64,000 bases of DNA from Setomelanomma holmii (lineage: Eukaryota; Ascomycota; Dothideomycetes; Pleosporales; Phaeosphaeriaceae). Below the pieces are notes generated by a model, which saw only the letters and a program-made list of their open reading frames with translations, was not told where the DNA came from and made no database searches. A program made the translations under genes and the position numbers. The DNA lies in contig ML978210.1 in assembly GCA_010015745.1 (NCBI GenBank), positions 1 through 64,000 on the forward strand, given 5' to 3'. The first letter of the stretch is position 1; each line of letters opens with the position of its first letter. This document shows, one piece after another, positions 1-9,650 of the stretch.

Positions 1-25
1 GCTTCTTGGTGGCTTTAGGGGGCAT
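1..25 (-). CDS. 5' end of a gene running off the left edge
   Basis: A minus-strand ATG at 25-23 opens a frame reading MPPKATKK that leaves the window after eight codons. A basic, Lys/Pro-rich start like this is common in nuclear or ribosomal proteins, histone H2B among them, but eight residues cannot identify the product. The context after the ATG (Pro-Pro-Lys) and the lack of any other gene up to 783 are the only support. Confidence 0.35.
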
Positions 26-213
26 GGTGGCTGGCGTCGCGATACTTTGCAACTCTGTATCATAGTGCTAGGCGCGTGTTGTTGGTGTTGATGGGCGCGC
101 TAGCGTCGTCGCGTTCGACTTCAGATGGCTGAGTTGGAACACCAAAACTCTAAAGTCAGCGCCCTCTACCAAACTACTTAAGACGTTGCCCAAAACATCG
201 CCATATAAAACAT

Positions 214-344
214 CAAGCAAGTATCAATTATTTGCAAGTATTATAAATCTCATACTTGCTTGCTTAGTAAAAAAATAGATCTATACTTGACTTGCTTGAC
301 TTGACAGTTTCAAGCAATACTTGCAATTAATTGATACTTGCTTG
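214..344. repeat. Palindromic relic of a hAT-type MITE
   Basis: A 29-bp inverted repeat (214-242 against 316-344, one mismatch) encloses AT-rich DNA full of CTTGCTTGACTTG-like words. The right arm is followed by TTGTTGCGGAGTCTG (346-360). That is the same end sequence found on the MITE at 4451-4612, and it is close to the ends of hAT-1 at 5315-8408. No matching left end or target duplication is visible, so this is a decayed, probably 5'-truncated copy. Confidence 0.6.
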
Positions 345-531
345 TTTGTTGCGGAGTCTGCTATGTTGGTTGCTTACTCGCCATATCCTCTTGGGGCTTA
401 GTTCCGTGATGAATGATCAGCATATGATTGATTGGTCCTTGTTCGAAAACGACGTCGTCAATTTGTGTCATCAATGGCGGAGAAAATGAATGGATGAAGC
501 ATGGAGTGAATTCAAAGGCTCCACATTCAAG

Positions 532-539
532 TATATATA
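532..539 (+). promoter_or_regulatory. TATA-like box upstream of the Cys-rich small gene
   Basis: TATATATA lies about 245 bp before the ATG at 783. It is followed by a pyrimidine-rich leader (about 560-600). A probable 5'-leader intron runs from about 726 (GTAGGT donor) to 773, with CTAAC just before its acceptor. This is an inference from motifs only. Confidence 0.4.
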
Positions 540-782
540 CCGATTGTCATCAACATCAGCACAGCTAATCATTTCTCGTTTCTTAAGTTTTCAGCTTCCT
601 AAGGGAGGTAAGAGCTGCTCACCTTAACAAGCTGCTTCTCCGGATTTCTACGTTCAATCTCAATCCTGCAATTTGAGCCGCCCGAGGTATTCTCTATCAG
701 CTGCACAGCAGATCGTCAACGACAATGTAGGTCGCCGATCCTACACAGCAGAGGAATACGACTAACTTACGAGCGTGTGGAG

Positions 783-989
783 ATGTGCACGTCCTTCTTT
801 ATCCAGTACACATGCGGCTGTAGAAAGGAGATGGAGTTTGTCCAATGCGAGGGCCGGCAGGGCACTAACGTAAAGTGTCAGCCAGTGGAGAAGAGATTTG
901 GCAAGGATTCAGCCAACTATTGCTCAAAGCACCTAGTCAAGCCCGATGCGCCAGTCAAATACTACGATCACAATGGTAACGCAGCTTAA
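783..989 (+). CDS. Small cysteine-rich fungal protein, 68 aa
   Basis: The frame starts at ATG 783; an in-frame GTG at 777 is not needed. The product is hydrophilic, has no signal peptide, and carries six cysteines arranged as a CxC pair near residues 12 and 14, then single Cys residues and a final C-x2-H near residue 48. Many ascomycetes encode short proteins with a similar tyrosine-threonine-cysteine-glycine start and spaced Cys/His, presumed to bind zinc, but no function is known. The upstream TATA-like box and a likely leader intron support transcription. The gene lies beside transposon relics and could be lineage specific. Function is not assigned. Confidence 0.55.
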   Translation: MCTSFFIQYTCGCRKEMEFVQCEGRQGTNVKCQPVEKRFGKDSANYCSKHLVKPDAPVKYYDHNGNAA

Positions 990-1245
990 CGCCATGTCGA
1001 AGACTCGGTATCAACGCGACTGGGGAAGAGCTTGGAACCCCGTGTCGCACTCCGGAGGTTAGACTCTATCGCAGGAGGTCGTACAAATTGTGGGATGAAT
1101 GAGTGTCATACAAAATGTGAAACAAAGCGTTGATGGTAACTAGTTACTGTATGTCAATTACACCGGTCAACAGTATCCAGTTCGAAGCCTAGATACATCT
1201 TTAGTAATTTGTGGAGTTCTTAGTGTCTCAGAGTGACGTCTGTCT

Positions 1246-2325
1246 TCATTCTCGATGCTTGAAGTAACCACCTTTACGGCAGCTGTAAGGCATTTTCGGG
1301 GGTCGTTCTGTTCCGCCATTGCTACTCGTCCATAGCAGCTGGGCTTGTTCACAGTGTGTAAAGTGCTTTAGGAAGCCATCACGTGAGTAAACAGCATCAC
1401 GCATCTCGCCTGCCCAAGCTCCTTTAAAGGTATTGATGCCCTCCTCTACAGCAACTTGACAACCGGCACATGACACCCCGTTCTGAGCTTGACCAGTCCG
1501 CAAATCGAAGCTTGGCAACGCGCAGCAGGCCATGAAAGCAAGGATCGGTTGTGTGCTGATTTGCTTGATCATGGCTTGAGATGCTTCCACTCCAGAATGT
1601 TCTTCGCAATATGCTGACAAGGCGGATGCCGTGGAAACAATGGTCAAGCGGCTCGAGCGCGGACGCTCATCCATGGTATATGTACCTGGTAGAGTCATGA
1701 GCTTTGGGAGCTTCTTGAGCGACTTCCTTGAAAGCTTGAGGATGCGCTTGACGGTACTCAAAGTCGCAACGCGCAGTTCAGTCGAGTTCCGTCTGAGGCA
1801 ACTTGAGCAACATCGGATCCAGAGCGGCAAGTGAACGAGATCACCGTATTCGCTTTCGCAAAGCGAGCAGCTCTGCGTGCAGAGAAGGCGATAGAAGTCC
1901 AGCAATGTGACGACCGGGGCCAATCTTGTTCGCAACAGTGCACAGAGGGGGTTAACTGCATGTGTGGTCGTGATGCGGTATTCGTGAAGTGCGGCAACTA
2001 TCTGTCTTGCTCGAATGTTGGTCTGTCGGAAACGAAACAAGGACGCAACGTCTAGCTCTAGACATATCCTGTTGACAAGTTCGAGAGGCAGCTTGTCAAG
2101 CTCCCCAAGACTAGTAGTCGGCTTGCGAGAGAGGGGCAGTGTCGGCGTGAGCACGTCCGTGTGTGCGCGTGGTGAGAACCAGATGACTGCGAGGTCAAAG
2201 TCTTTGCGGTGATAGGCGCTAATCCGGAGAATGGCATTTCGATCTTCTGGCTGTACCTCATAAACTTTCTGGGCATGGAATTCAGGGACCGGCTCCCTCG
2301 ACGAGTGTGTAGATTGTACGCTCAT
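1246..2325 (-). CDS. F-box domain protein, 359 aa
   Basis: This single-exon frame has an F-box at about residues 75-115 (LDKLPLELVNRICLELD and the following SLFRFRQTN segment). F-box proteins bind Skp1 and bring substrates to SCF ubiquitin ligases. After the box comes a Cys-rich patch (about 150-180, with C-x2-C and C-x2-C spacings) typical of fungal-specific F-box proteins, and a second C-x2-C near residue 287. No leucine-rich or WD repeats are visible, so the substrate is unknown. The start at 2325 is the first ATG and gives a plausible 75-residue leader. The length (359 aa) is normal for this expanded fungal group. Confidence 0.75.
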   Translation of the reverse strand: MSVQSTHSSREPVPEFHAQKVYEVQPEDRNAILRISAYHRKDFDLAVIWFSPRAHTDVLTPTLPLSRKPTTSLGELDKLPLELVNRICLELDVASLFRFRQTNIRARQIVAALHEYRITTTHAVNPLCALLRTRLAPVVTLLDFYRLLCTQSCSLCESEYGDLVHLPLWIRCCSSCLRRNSTELRVATLSTVKRILKLSRKSLKKLPKLMTLPGTYTMDERPRSSRLTIVSTASALSAYCEEHSGVEASQAMIKQISTQPILAFMACCALPSFDLRTGQAQNGVSCAGCQVAVEEGINTFKGAWAGEMRDAVYSRDGFLKHFTHCEQAQLLWTSSNGGTERPPKMPYSCRKGGYFKHRE

Positions 2326-2690
2326 AACTTCGAGTATCGCACAGCTAGCCCCGGGTACGGCAGGTCTGATCGTCTCGTCAGGTTCAAACGTGGATTGATT
2401 GGATGACTGGAAGATACGCGAAGTGCCTCCACTCAGAGATGCAACATGTCATGAAGCTCTGCCACATCGGCAGGAGCGGATGGTTGTGGACAGGTTGATG
2501 GTCGTATTCTTGTTGGTCGGCCACTGCGCTTCTAAGGCCGATGTCTCGCCGAACAGGACAGCATGCGCCAGCGTGAGTGCTTATCACCACGTGATTGTCA
2601 CTTATCGGTAGCTAATAGCCTCTACTATCTTTCACCCGTTACGATATACTCGTGTAAAATCACTTGTAACAAGACTATAAACGCGGATAC
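2326..2690. other. Gap between F-box gene and transposon relic
   Basis: This should hold the promoter of the minus-strand F-box gene. Short frames here on both strands have no recognisable features. AT content rises toward the transposon relic. Confidence 0.4.
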
Positions 2691-2699
2691 GCTAGCGAT

Positions 2700-3265
2700 G
2701 AAGCGCGAATTTACTTGCCTTGCTCCTATACTTGTTTATTGAAGATCTTCTTTGATTGACTAATCTGGCTAATAAGGAAGCCTTTCTCGTCAAGATTGTA
2801 GCTATGATAAGCTTCTATGCTGTACTCAGCTATCTTGGCTTGGAACAGGTCGAAGTAAATTAGTGCTTATATCTTGCAGCTAAATCAGCTAGATAGCGCT
2901 CACGGTCCGTAGCAGTCGTCCACTTCAGGATAAGTTCATTGTGGTAACGCCTAAGAAACCGCGACACCCAGGCTTTTCCAATCTCAGTTCTAACTATTGT
3001 AGAGGCAAAAAAGCGCACCATGGCTCTAGTATAAGGTAGACCTTTGTCAGTAAGATCTAGATATACTGCACCAGCTGCTTTTCCTCAATTGCGTCGAGTT
3101 TCCGCTAGTCGCGCGCCGCGGCCTCCAGAACTGCGCCAACGCTCTCCACCTATCCTGCAGCGTAGATCTGGCAACCCCGTGTTTTCTAGCCATTTCTGAT
3201 GTTAGAATAGGATTAATAAACCTCTTGCATTCCGTTTGTTCAAGCGCGGCCTCAATCAGAGTCAT
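2700..3265 (-). pseudogene. Tc1/mariner pogo-type transposase fragment
   Basis: Read on the minus strand, this shows pieces of a DDE_1 (pogo/Fot-like) transposase spread over three frames. First is an N-terminal helix-turn-helix with MTLIEAALE at the start and GVARSTLQDRW. Then comes a CENP-B-like helix segment (DLTDKGLPYTRAM, then EIGKAWVSRFLRRYH). Finally there is the first catalytic block, with YFDLFQAKIAEY followed by YNLDEKGFL, whose Asp is the first acidic residue of the triad. At least two frameshifts separate the pieces, and the frame ends shortly after this block, so the copy is truncated and dead. I see no terminal repeats. Confidence 0.75.
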
Positions 3266-3299
3266 ATTGGTGGGGATATAGGGTGGGTGAACGTTCTTT

Positions 3300-4442
3300 G
3301 GTTTTAGTTTTCCTCAGCCGGCTTGTTGATCCTGCCAGAAGGGTGACAAGCTACGGTAAGGCCTTGCGCGCGTGCCAAACAGCCTTAGAACTGTCAAAAC
3401 AATCGGACGCGATGCGCTCATTAGTAGTGTCTAAGGCCGCCTCTTACTAGACAAAACCCTGGTTCACGAAACAAGATCCCGAAATTTGAAAATGCTGAGG
3501 TATTGGGTATTTCTGCGCCGCTCAGTTCTCGAAAGCAGGAATTGTTGCTGTCCGCTCCTGGGTGCCGCGGATACCCTTACTAATGAAGCCTGGCGCTGCC
3601 TAGTGATAATCAATTCCCTATGTCAAAGACCTCTGCATTTGCAACAGCTCCAGGACTGCACAGTGCAGAAAGCCACTCTTGGCCACACATGTAGCAGGTC
3701 GCTCTGGACGTATCTTGCTTAGCGCTTACCTCACACCAAGGCATTCGAGCGCAGCCTTATTGTGTGATTGCTGACACCATGTGCATGAGGCGCTCACCAA
3801 CGTGCGCTCGTCCAATCAAGATGCTGCGCGCTGTCGGAAGCGCCAACCTTGCGAACAGTATGTTAACTGGTTTTGGTTTGTTCTCCTTGTTCGTAAGCGT
3901 CACTCGTAATCCGAGGCGCTTCTACGACGCGGGAGTACGGAGGAGCCGATCAGGACGAGGAGCATCGCATCACCCAGAGCATTCGTTGAGATCGACTCTC
4001 TAAATGAGATGACCGCCCAATGGCTGTTATTGGTCAGGAATTCAACACCAGGCCCTCAATGATCGGGGAGCGCTGGATCATTTTGGGTCAGAATCCGATA
4101 GGGCAGGGTAAATAGATCATAAGGCAATTTGCGAAAACAGGCGGCAGATTCTTTGGGCTCCTCTCAGGAATGCTATGCCGGTCTTTGTGGCGCAAGATTG
4201 CGTATCCGAAGACGACTTGTTCTATGTTGCTTGTTATGAGGTTGATTTGAAGATACGCGGTCGAATTATCATGCGGTTTCTCATTGGTTGTTGGGGCTGT
4301 AACGCTTTTCGCGGGCGCCTAGGAACGCCCCAAGTGTATTATATGAGGTGTTCCTAGCAATCCGACCGCCTGACTTCTCGGTAGATCCTTCGTCATCTTC
4401 CCTTCTGCCTCTGTTTTACCTGTCCCGATGCCAGTGTGCCGA
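3300..4442. other. Degenerate spacer without a supportable gene
   Basis: Only short plus-strand frames (60-79 codons) occur, with no domain or signal peptide that I recognise. A weak hairpin (4319-4326 with 4350-4357) is present. The stretch lies between a pogo relic and a hAT MITE and is probably old repeat-derived DNA. Confidence 0.4.
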
Positions 4443-4450
4443 CTGTCAAC

Positions 4451-4612
4451 CACAGTCCGCAACAAGCAAGTCAATCCGTTCACCTTCAAAGACCCACTTA
4501 CCTATCTAGGTAGGAATTAAGCCTCTATAGGCAATTACTAGGCTCAAATAGGTAATCGATCAAGTCAAGCCAGACCTTCTGAGCCCCACTTAATTGCTTG
4601 TTGCGGAGTCTA
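4451..4612. mobile_element. 162-bp non-autonomous hAT MITE
   Basis: The element starts CACAGTCCGCAACAAGCAA and ends with a sequence whose complement is TAGACTCCGCAACAAGCAA, so 16 of 19 terminal bases match. It is flanked by a perfect 8-bp duplication, CTGTCAAC, at 4443-4450 and 4613-4620, the target-site length typical of hAT elements. Its left end equals the first bases of hAT-1 at 5315, so hAT-1 or a close relative probably mobilised it. It has no coding capacity. Confidence 0.88.
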
Positions 4613-4718
4613 CTGTCAACGCATCGATGCTAACGCTGAATACCATTCAATACTCTGTTGACACAACCGTATTTGTTGCACGCTAGCAGGGCTATCCCTA
4701 CACTCTCTCGTTGTACAC

Positions 4719-4727
4719 GTATATATA
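4719..4727 (+). promoter_or_regulatory. TATA-like box before the NB-ARC fragment
   Basis: GTATATATA, followed by a pyrimidine-rich stretch, precedes the NB-ARC-like frame by about 40 codons. It could be a relic promoter or a chance AT run next to the MITE. Confidence 0.25.
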
Positions 4728-4754
4728 GCTTCCCTCGTTCATAGCTACACAATC

Positions 4755-5348
4755 AACTCAGTCCTTCATTCCTCCTTCCACATCACACATCCAAGAGGAT
4801 TAGATCTTGGGCCGTTGACACAGCAGGACAGTTTGTCGCTTTTCAACCACCTCACCACCGTTTCGAGCGAATCCGAAGACAAAAACACTGCACAAAAAAT
4901 CTCCGAGGCATTAGGTGGTGTTCCTTTAGCTATCTCGCAGATGGCAGGAATCATTCGCCGGCAGGACCTGACTTTGTCCGAGTTCCTTGAGTTGTACACA
5001 GATCATGATGAACACGCTAATCTTTATGAGACCAAGTTCGACACCAATTTGGTCACATATCCTCACTCTATGTCCACTGTTTGGGCGTTTGAGAAACTCA
5101 AGCCTCACGCGCGGCAGCTTTTGGAGCTGATCTCGTTTCTTGACCCCGACTTTATTGGAGAAGATCTGTTGATGGAAGCATCATTGGTGCTTCTTTCGGA
5201 CGGCACGCAGTTCAAGAAGAGTGCCTACATCGAGGCTCGGACTGATCTCCTGCAGTCATCACTTGTTCAGAGAGACAAGCAGAGGCAACAGTTGTCGGTC
5301 CACCGTATCGTACACACAGTCCGCAACAAGCAAGTCAAGCAATCTTGA
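4755..5348 (+). pseudogene. NB-ARC (STAND/NLR-type) protein fragment, cut by hAT-1
   Basis: The open frame matches the C-terminal half of an NB-ARC ATPase. It has the GGVPLAISQMAG segment (the GxPLA motif, residues counted from about 4815), a helical stretch ending in a Leu-Glu-Leu-Ile-Ser-Phe-Leu block, and a winged-helix-like end with SSLVQRDK and LSVHRIVH. The Walker A and B part expected upstream is missing. The match to the family stops exactly where hAT-1 begins (5315), and nothing beyond the transposon at 8409 continues it. In fungi such proteins are NLR-like receptors for non-self recognition or programmed cell death. This copy cannot bind nucleotide and is a relic. Confidence 0.7.
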
Positions 5349-5638
5349 GGTCGTCGATTGACTTGCTTGTTAGCAACGTTGTCGTCGCTTGATTGTTGCT
5401 TGATTGTTAGTGTTTTCGGGCGGCTTGATTGCGACTTGATTGATAGATTGATCGGTTTGGACGCTAAGAGATTAAAGTTGTATACAACTACAGTAGCTCG
5501 TCAGTCTACTTGTGTAAATTGTAGTCTTGTATAATACCCTCATCTAGTACGCTGTCCCCGTCGTCGTAATGAGTCTTAAAGCCTGCTCTTGTCCACGATC
5601 GTACTAATTGAAGAGCAGCCAGTAATTCGCTGCCAATT
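5315..5638. repeat. Left foldback arm of hAT-1
   Basis: This is the reverse complement of 8082-8408 with a few scattered mismatches and small length differences. Similarity breaks off abruptly after GCTGCCAAT at about 5636. It includes, in antisense, the codons for the end of the transposase. Confidence 0.88.
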
Positions 5639-5781
5639 GCTCTACAGTACGTTTTTGAAGTTTCTACTGTTATTGCTACTGCCTATACTAACGCGTTTTT
5701 TCGTGTTTTTAGTTGCCTACAATAGCTAAGCGCTCTTGAGCTCTCTCTACTAGCACCGCTGCTACGCCCGCCGCCAAACGT

Positions 5782-8235
5782 ATGCGCTCATTGGAGCCCT
5801 CATCTCAGCACCCATCTCAACGATTACTATCGCCCCAGCAAGCTCTAGCTGCTGCAAGTCAGGCTATAACATTTGAGTCGCAATTGTTGGAGTCGCAGCC
5901 AGAGGCAGAGATTGTTGTGCCTACTGAGGGCAGCCACGCTGGGACAGCGGCAACAGCTGAAGCTGGCAATGGCGATAGAGATGATGATGGAGATAGCGAT
6001 GACTTTGACGGCATTGACTAGGACCGTTTAAGACGCTTTATGAAGCCTCTTACAACCCAGCAGCGCGTCAAAAGCTGGATATATCAACATGGCTATCGCG
6101 TTGTTGAGCGTAAGAACCCAAGTTGAGTATGGTTTGTATGTAAGTACTGCCATACTCACAAGGCTATTGACGCTGGCGGCAGCGGCATGTTTGACGTTTC
6201 AAGAGCTACAACAGCTGCTGCTACTCATCTTGGCCTACAGAGACAAGGTCATAGGCTTACAAAGAGTGGTATACAACAGCAGCAACAGTCTAGTAGGCAG
6301 CTCTCCCTGCGGCAAGCTTTGAAGGCTGGTGTTGAGGTCTCCCAAGAGGCCGCTAACGCGATAGGTAACTTCAATATACAGCAATTTCAACAAGCTACTG
6401 TACTCTGCCTACTTGATAACAACCTACTGATAGAGCTGCTTACAAAGCCCTCCTTCCGCGATATGATAAGATTTTCGAACCTAGAGGCAGAGGCAGCGTT
6501 GTGGGTGAGTTCTCGCAGTGTTGCTACATACGCAATGCGTCTGTTCCGCTCTATACAGCCCCAAGTTGTCTAGGCCCTGTCAGAAGCTGCAGGTAAAATA
6601 CACGTAAGCTTTGACGGCTGGACGACAAAGGGTGGCAAGCGTAGGTTCTTTAGAGTCGTTGCGCACTTTGCTGACGCTTCTGGAGTAATACACGACTTGC
6701 CTATCGCCCTACCACAACTTGCAGGCTCTCATACCGGTGAAGCTATTGCATGTACAATCGCCTGAACGCTTGAGGTGTACAGTATTACTAGCAACAAGCT
6801 TGGTTACTTTGTACTCGACAACGCTACAAACAACGACACCGCTATCGCTGCGCTTGCTTGCGTATACGACTTTGACGCTACCTATTGACGCCTCTGTTGT
6901 AGCCCTTATACGCTTAATCTTATTAGCTAGGCGATAATACTTAGCAAGGACTGCGAGGCTTACAACAACGCTGCTAGACAGCTTAATACAGAGGAGTTGT
7001 ACATGGGCGAGTGGCGTAGAGATGGGCCGTTAGGCGTACTCATCGACGTTATTAACTTCATCAGAACACCACAACAGTATAAGCTTTTTAGAGAGTTTCA
7101 AAGCGCTGCCGACGCTGAGTTGCCTGCTAGAGAGCGTCTTAGAATACTTAAGCTAGTTAAGCCCGTTGTTACTTGCTGGAACTCGTATTACGCTTCATTT
7201 AAGCGCGCAACTAGGCTTTAAGCTGCTTACAACTCCTACGCTGAGCACAATATTAGTCGCCTCTCCCTTAACAATAGACGCGCAAATCAAGCTGGCAACA
7301 AGCCTCCAGACGCTCTAGGTTGGATGAGATCAACCGGCCTCACAGCTGCTGACTGGGCAGTAATAACAGAGTACCAGGACTGCCTTGAGCTGCTTAAGGT
7401 TGCTACGGAGCGGCTTGAAGGTCGAGGCAAAGCAGGCAAATTTGGTGCTATATACAAGGTTATACCTGTCTTTAAGTACGTACTTACCTTACTTAAAGCT
7501 CGTACACGCTAATATGAGCAAGTCGATTTCAACCACACTAACGCGCCAGAGGATCACCTTAATATCAACCTACGCGCCGCTTAGCGTAAGGCCAACGAGT
7601 ACTACGATAAGCTTGATCGATCGCCTGCCTATTACGCTGCTGCCTGCCTCCATCTATACTACAAATACTACTGCGAGAACAGCTGGGCTGACAAGCCAGA
7701 GTGGCTCACCGCCGCTAACGCTGGGTTTCAGCGACTCTGGCAGTCGTATAGACCTCAGCGTATACGCCCTCAACCTCCACCAACTTTAACAACGACTGCG
7801 CGCACTATAGATGATGTAATCGGTCCCTTCACACGCCGCAGCAACACCAGAGATGAGGCAGCTCACAACAATGAGTACGAGCGCTGGAGGACTTAAGAGC
7901 TGGAGTGGAGCCAAGAGCAGTACTTGGGTGATAGTCACCTAGTCGTTTACTGGATACAGATGCGCTCGAAATACCCGTGTTTAAGCCAGTTTGCGATCGA
8001 TATACTGACAATCCCAGCATCAAGCTGCGAGTGTGAGAGACTCTTCAGTGAGCTTAGCGACCTACTTGAGCCTAAACCACGGGCTATTGGCAGCGAGTTA
8101 CTGGCTGCTCTTCAATCAGTACGATCGTGGACAAGAGCAGGCTTTAAGACTCATTACGACGACGGGGACAGCGTACTAGATGAGGGTATTATACAATACT
8201 ACAATATACACGAGTGGACTGACGAGCTACTGTAG
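5782..8235 (+). pseudogene. hAT-1 transposase, multiply interrupted
   Basis: Conceptual reading through stops gives a near full-length hAT transposase. It has a Gln/Ser-rich leader, a BED-type zinc finger (tryptophan, C-x2-C and the ATHL end, about 6090-6230), the SFDGWTTKGGKRR block that starts the RNase H-like catalytic region (about 6610), and the C-terminal dimerisation domain with LSQFAIDILTIPASS and ERLFS (7950-8060). In-frame stops lie at 6019, 6124, 6571, 6763, 6886, 6928, 7219, 7510, 7582 and 7894. Several replace Trp or Gln residues present in the hAT-2 copy. It should make no active transposase. The family is certain; the subfamily is not named. Confidence 0.85.
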
Positions 8236-8408
8236 TTGTATACAACTTTAATCTCTTAGCGTCCAATCCGATCAATCTATCAATCAAGTCGCAATTAAGC
8301 CGCCCAAAAACACTAACAATCAAGCAACAACCAAGCGACGACGACATCGCTGACAAGCAAGTCAATCGACGACCTCAAGATTGCTTGACTTGCTTGTTGC
8401 GGACTGTG
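8082..8408. repeat. Right foldback arm of hAT-1
   Basis: This is the source arm. It runs from within the transposase dimerisation domain through its stop (8233-8235) to the terminal GTTGCGGACTGTG. It also holds short CAAGCAA/CAAGTC subterminal words like those seen in the relic at 214-344. Confidence 0.85.
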
Positions 8409-8594
8409 CCCTTGAGCCAAGTTCAACAACAGCAAACACCATGATACAAGTGCATCAAATGCCAATGCCTTCCCGGACCGTAGCTTTGCCCAAAATACCG
8501 CTCATGAGTGCATCATGATCTATCGATCGTCTCGAGATACAAGAGGGCTTTTAGCTGCCTCCAACAGCACGACTGACCAGAAGCTTTCCACCTT

Positions 8595-9650
8595 CTAGTC
8601 ATAGAAGACCAGACATCTGACCTCAATGCTTTGCCGTGGCGGCTCCCCCACAGGAGTATGAGGATTCGGCACGGAGCAGTGCGGTACACCTTTCAGGACC
8701 ATGTCAGTTGAAATCCCCTGCTATCTATATTCAACATACCTGGAGGAGCATTCACGAGCGTGTCGCCCTGCATGAAGACAATGATCTCGCTGGTCTTCTG
8801 CGAGCTCAGAAAATACCACTTGTAGTCTGGACTGTGGTATATGCAAGTGTTCTCGGCGACTCGATCTGGATAGATGAGGTCGGCAGGCTCAAGGTCCCTG
8901 TCTCGGTTCACGGTGGAGGAGTCGTAGTAAATGAGCGGCCAGTCATTGAGAGGTCCTCTCAGCGGTTTCCAGAAACTGTCCATACGTAAGCCGGTAGAGT
9001 AAGATCTTGCGTACGCTACCTACTTGATCCACTGTACTCTCTTCTTCGAAAGCTGGTCGAAATCATTGCTGTGGTGCCTGCGCACCTCCTAATAGACCTC
9101 TCGCGGTGTACAATCTATGTTCGTCAAACGATGGCGATCTGCATAGATATTCATGCGCACTTGCCGATATGAGCAACTGTCGTCGGCTGATCAAACTTGT
9201 ACACCTCACCCGCATACCTCTCGGGCCAGGCGGCGTCTCGTTTTCGGATCTGAACAACCCACTCAGCTTACTTAGGCACATCTTTCCTGCATGACATCTT
9301 ACCGCATGGCGAAAGACTTTCACCTCCTTTGCTTCCAGATGTTCTTTGAGCAGTTCCTCGACTTCCCTGAAGTACTTTTGTACTTTGGTCTCATCATGAT
9401 AGTCTTCGTATGAGAGGTCGTCACGAAATGGCAAAATCGCGAACCCATTTTTCGCAAGGCTGAAGGAGGACTCGATACCCCTTATGTCCGTCACATGAAA
9501 GATCCCAGTCCCAGAATGATCAATGTTGCTCGACGGAATGTCCGTTCCTTCCAGCGGGATCTTGAAAGCGTATGGTTTCTCGACTTTGAAGCGCTCGTTG
9601 TATTTGGTGAAGCTCAGTCGGGCGTCGAAGTCCAGTTGTGATTGTGTCAT
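8595..9650 (-). CDS. AsaB/CmcJ-like hydroxylase/desaturase family protein, 270 aa, five exons
   Basis: Exons on the minus strand are 9303-9650, 9161-9249, 9024-9068, 8740-8975 and 8595-8689. The introns are 48-92 bp and all GT-AG, and the spliced frame is open (813 nt). Family hallmarks appear only after splicing: RKR and a Gln-Pro-Thr-Thr-Val-Ala-His segment, then INFWKPL, PLNDWPL, the KWYFLSSQ block, VPHCSVP and a C-terminal RQSIEVR. This fungal family includes AsaB-type and CmcJ/NvfI-type enzymes, often found in secondary-metabolite clusters, with chemistry varying by member. Here the usual His-x-Asp reads His-Ile-Gly, so activity is uncertain. No cluster partner is nearby; the gene sits alone between two hAT elements yet looks intact. 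Confidence 0.72.

Larger units (their letters stand above)
5315..8408 (+). mobile_element. hAT-1: decayed hAT transposon with about 325-bp foldback ends
   Basis: The element starts CACAGTCCGCAAC and ends GTTGCGGACTGTG, and its plus strand carries a hAT transposase reading frame with about ten stops. The inverted ends are far longer than hAT norms, since 5315-5638 pairs with 8082-8408. The right arm contains the last 50 or so codons of the transposase, so the left arm is an inverted copy of the right end rather than an original left end. The flanking octamers (ATCGTACA and CCCTTGAG) do not match, so there is no target duplication. It interrupts an NB-ARC fragment on its left. Confidence 0.85.

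Noticed and set aside
3325..3338. GTTGATCCTGCCAG, identical to the start of 18S rRNA
   Set aside because: The next bases do not follow 18S rRNA at all, so a 14-base chance match or a trivial fragment is the better reading.
4319..4357. Hairpin with 8-11 bp stem
   Set aside because: Short, single, and not linked to any gene or repeat family; expected by chance in 64 kb.
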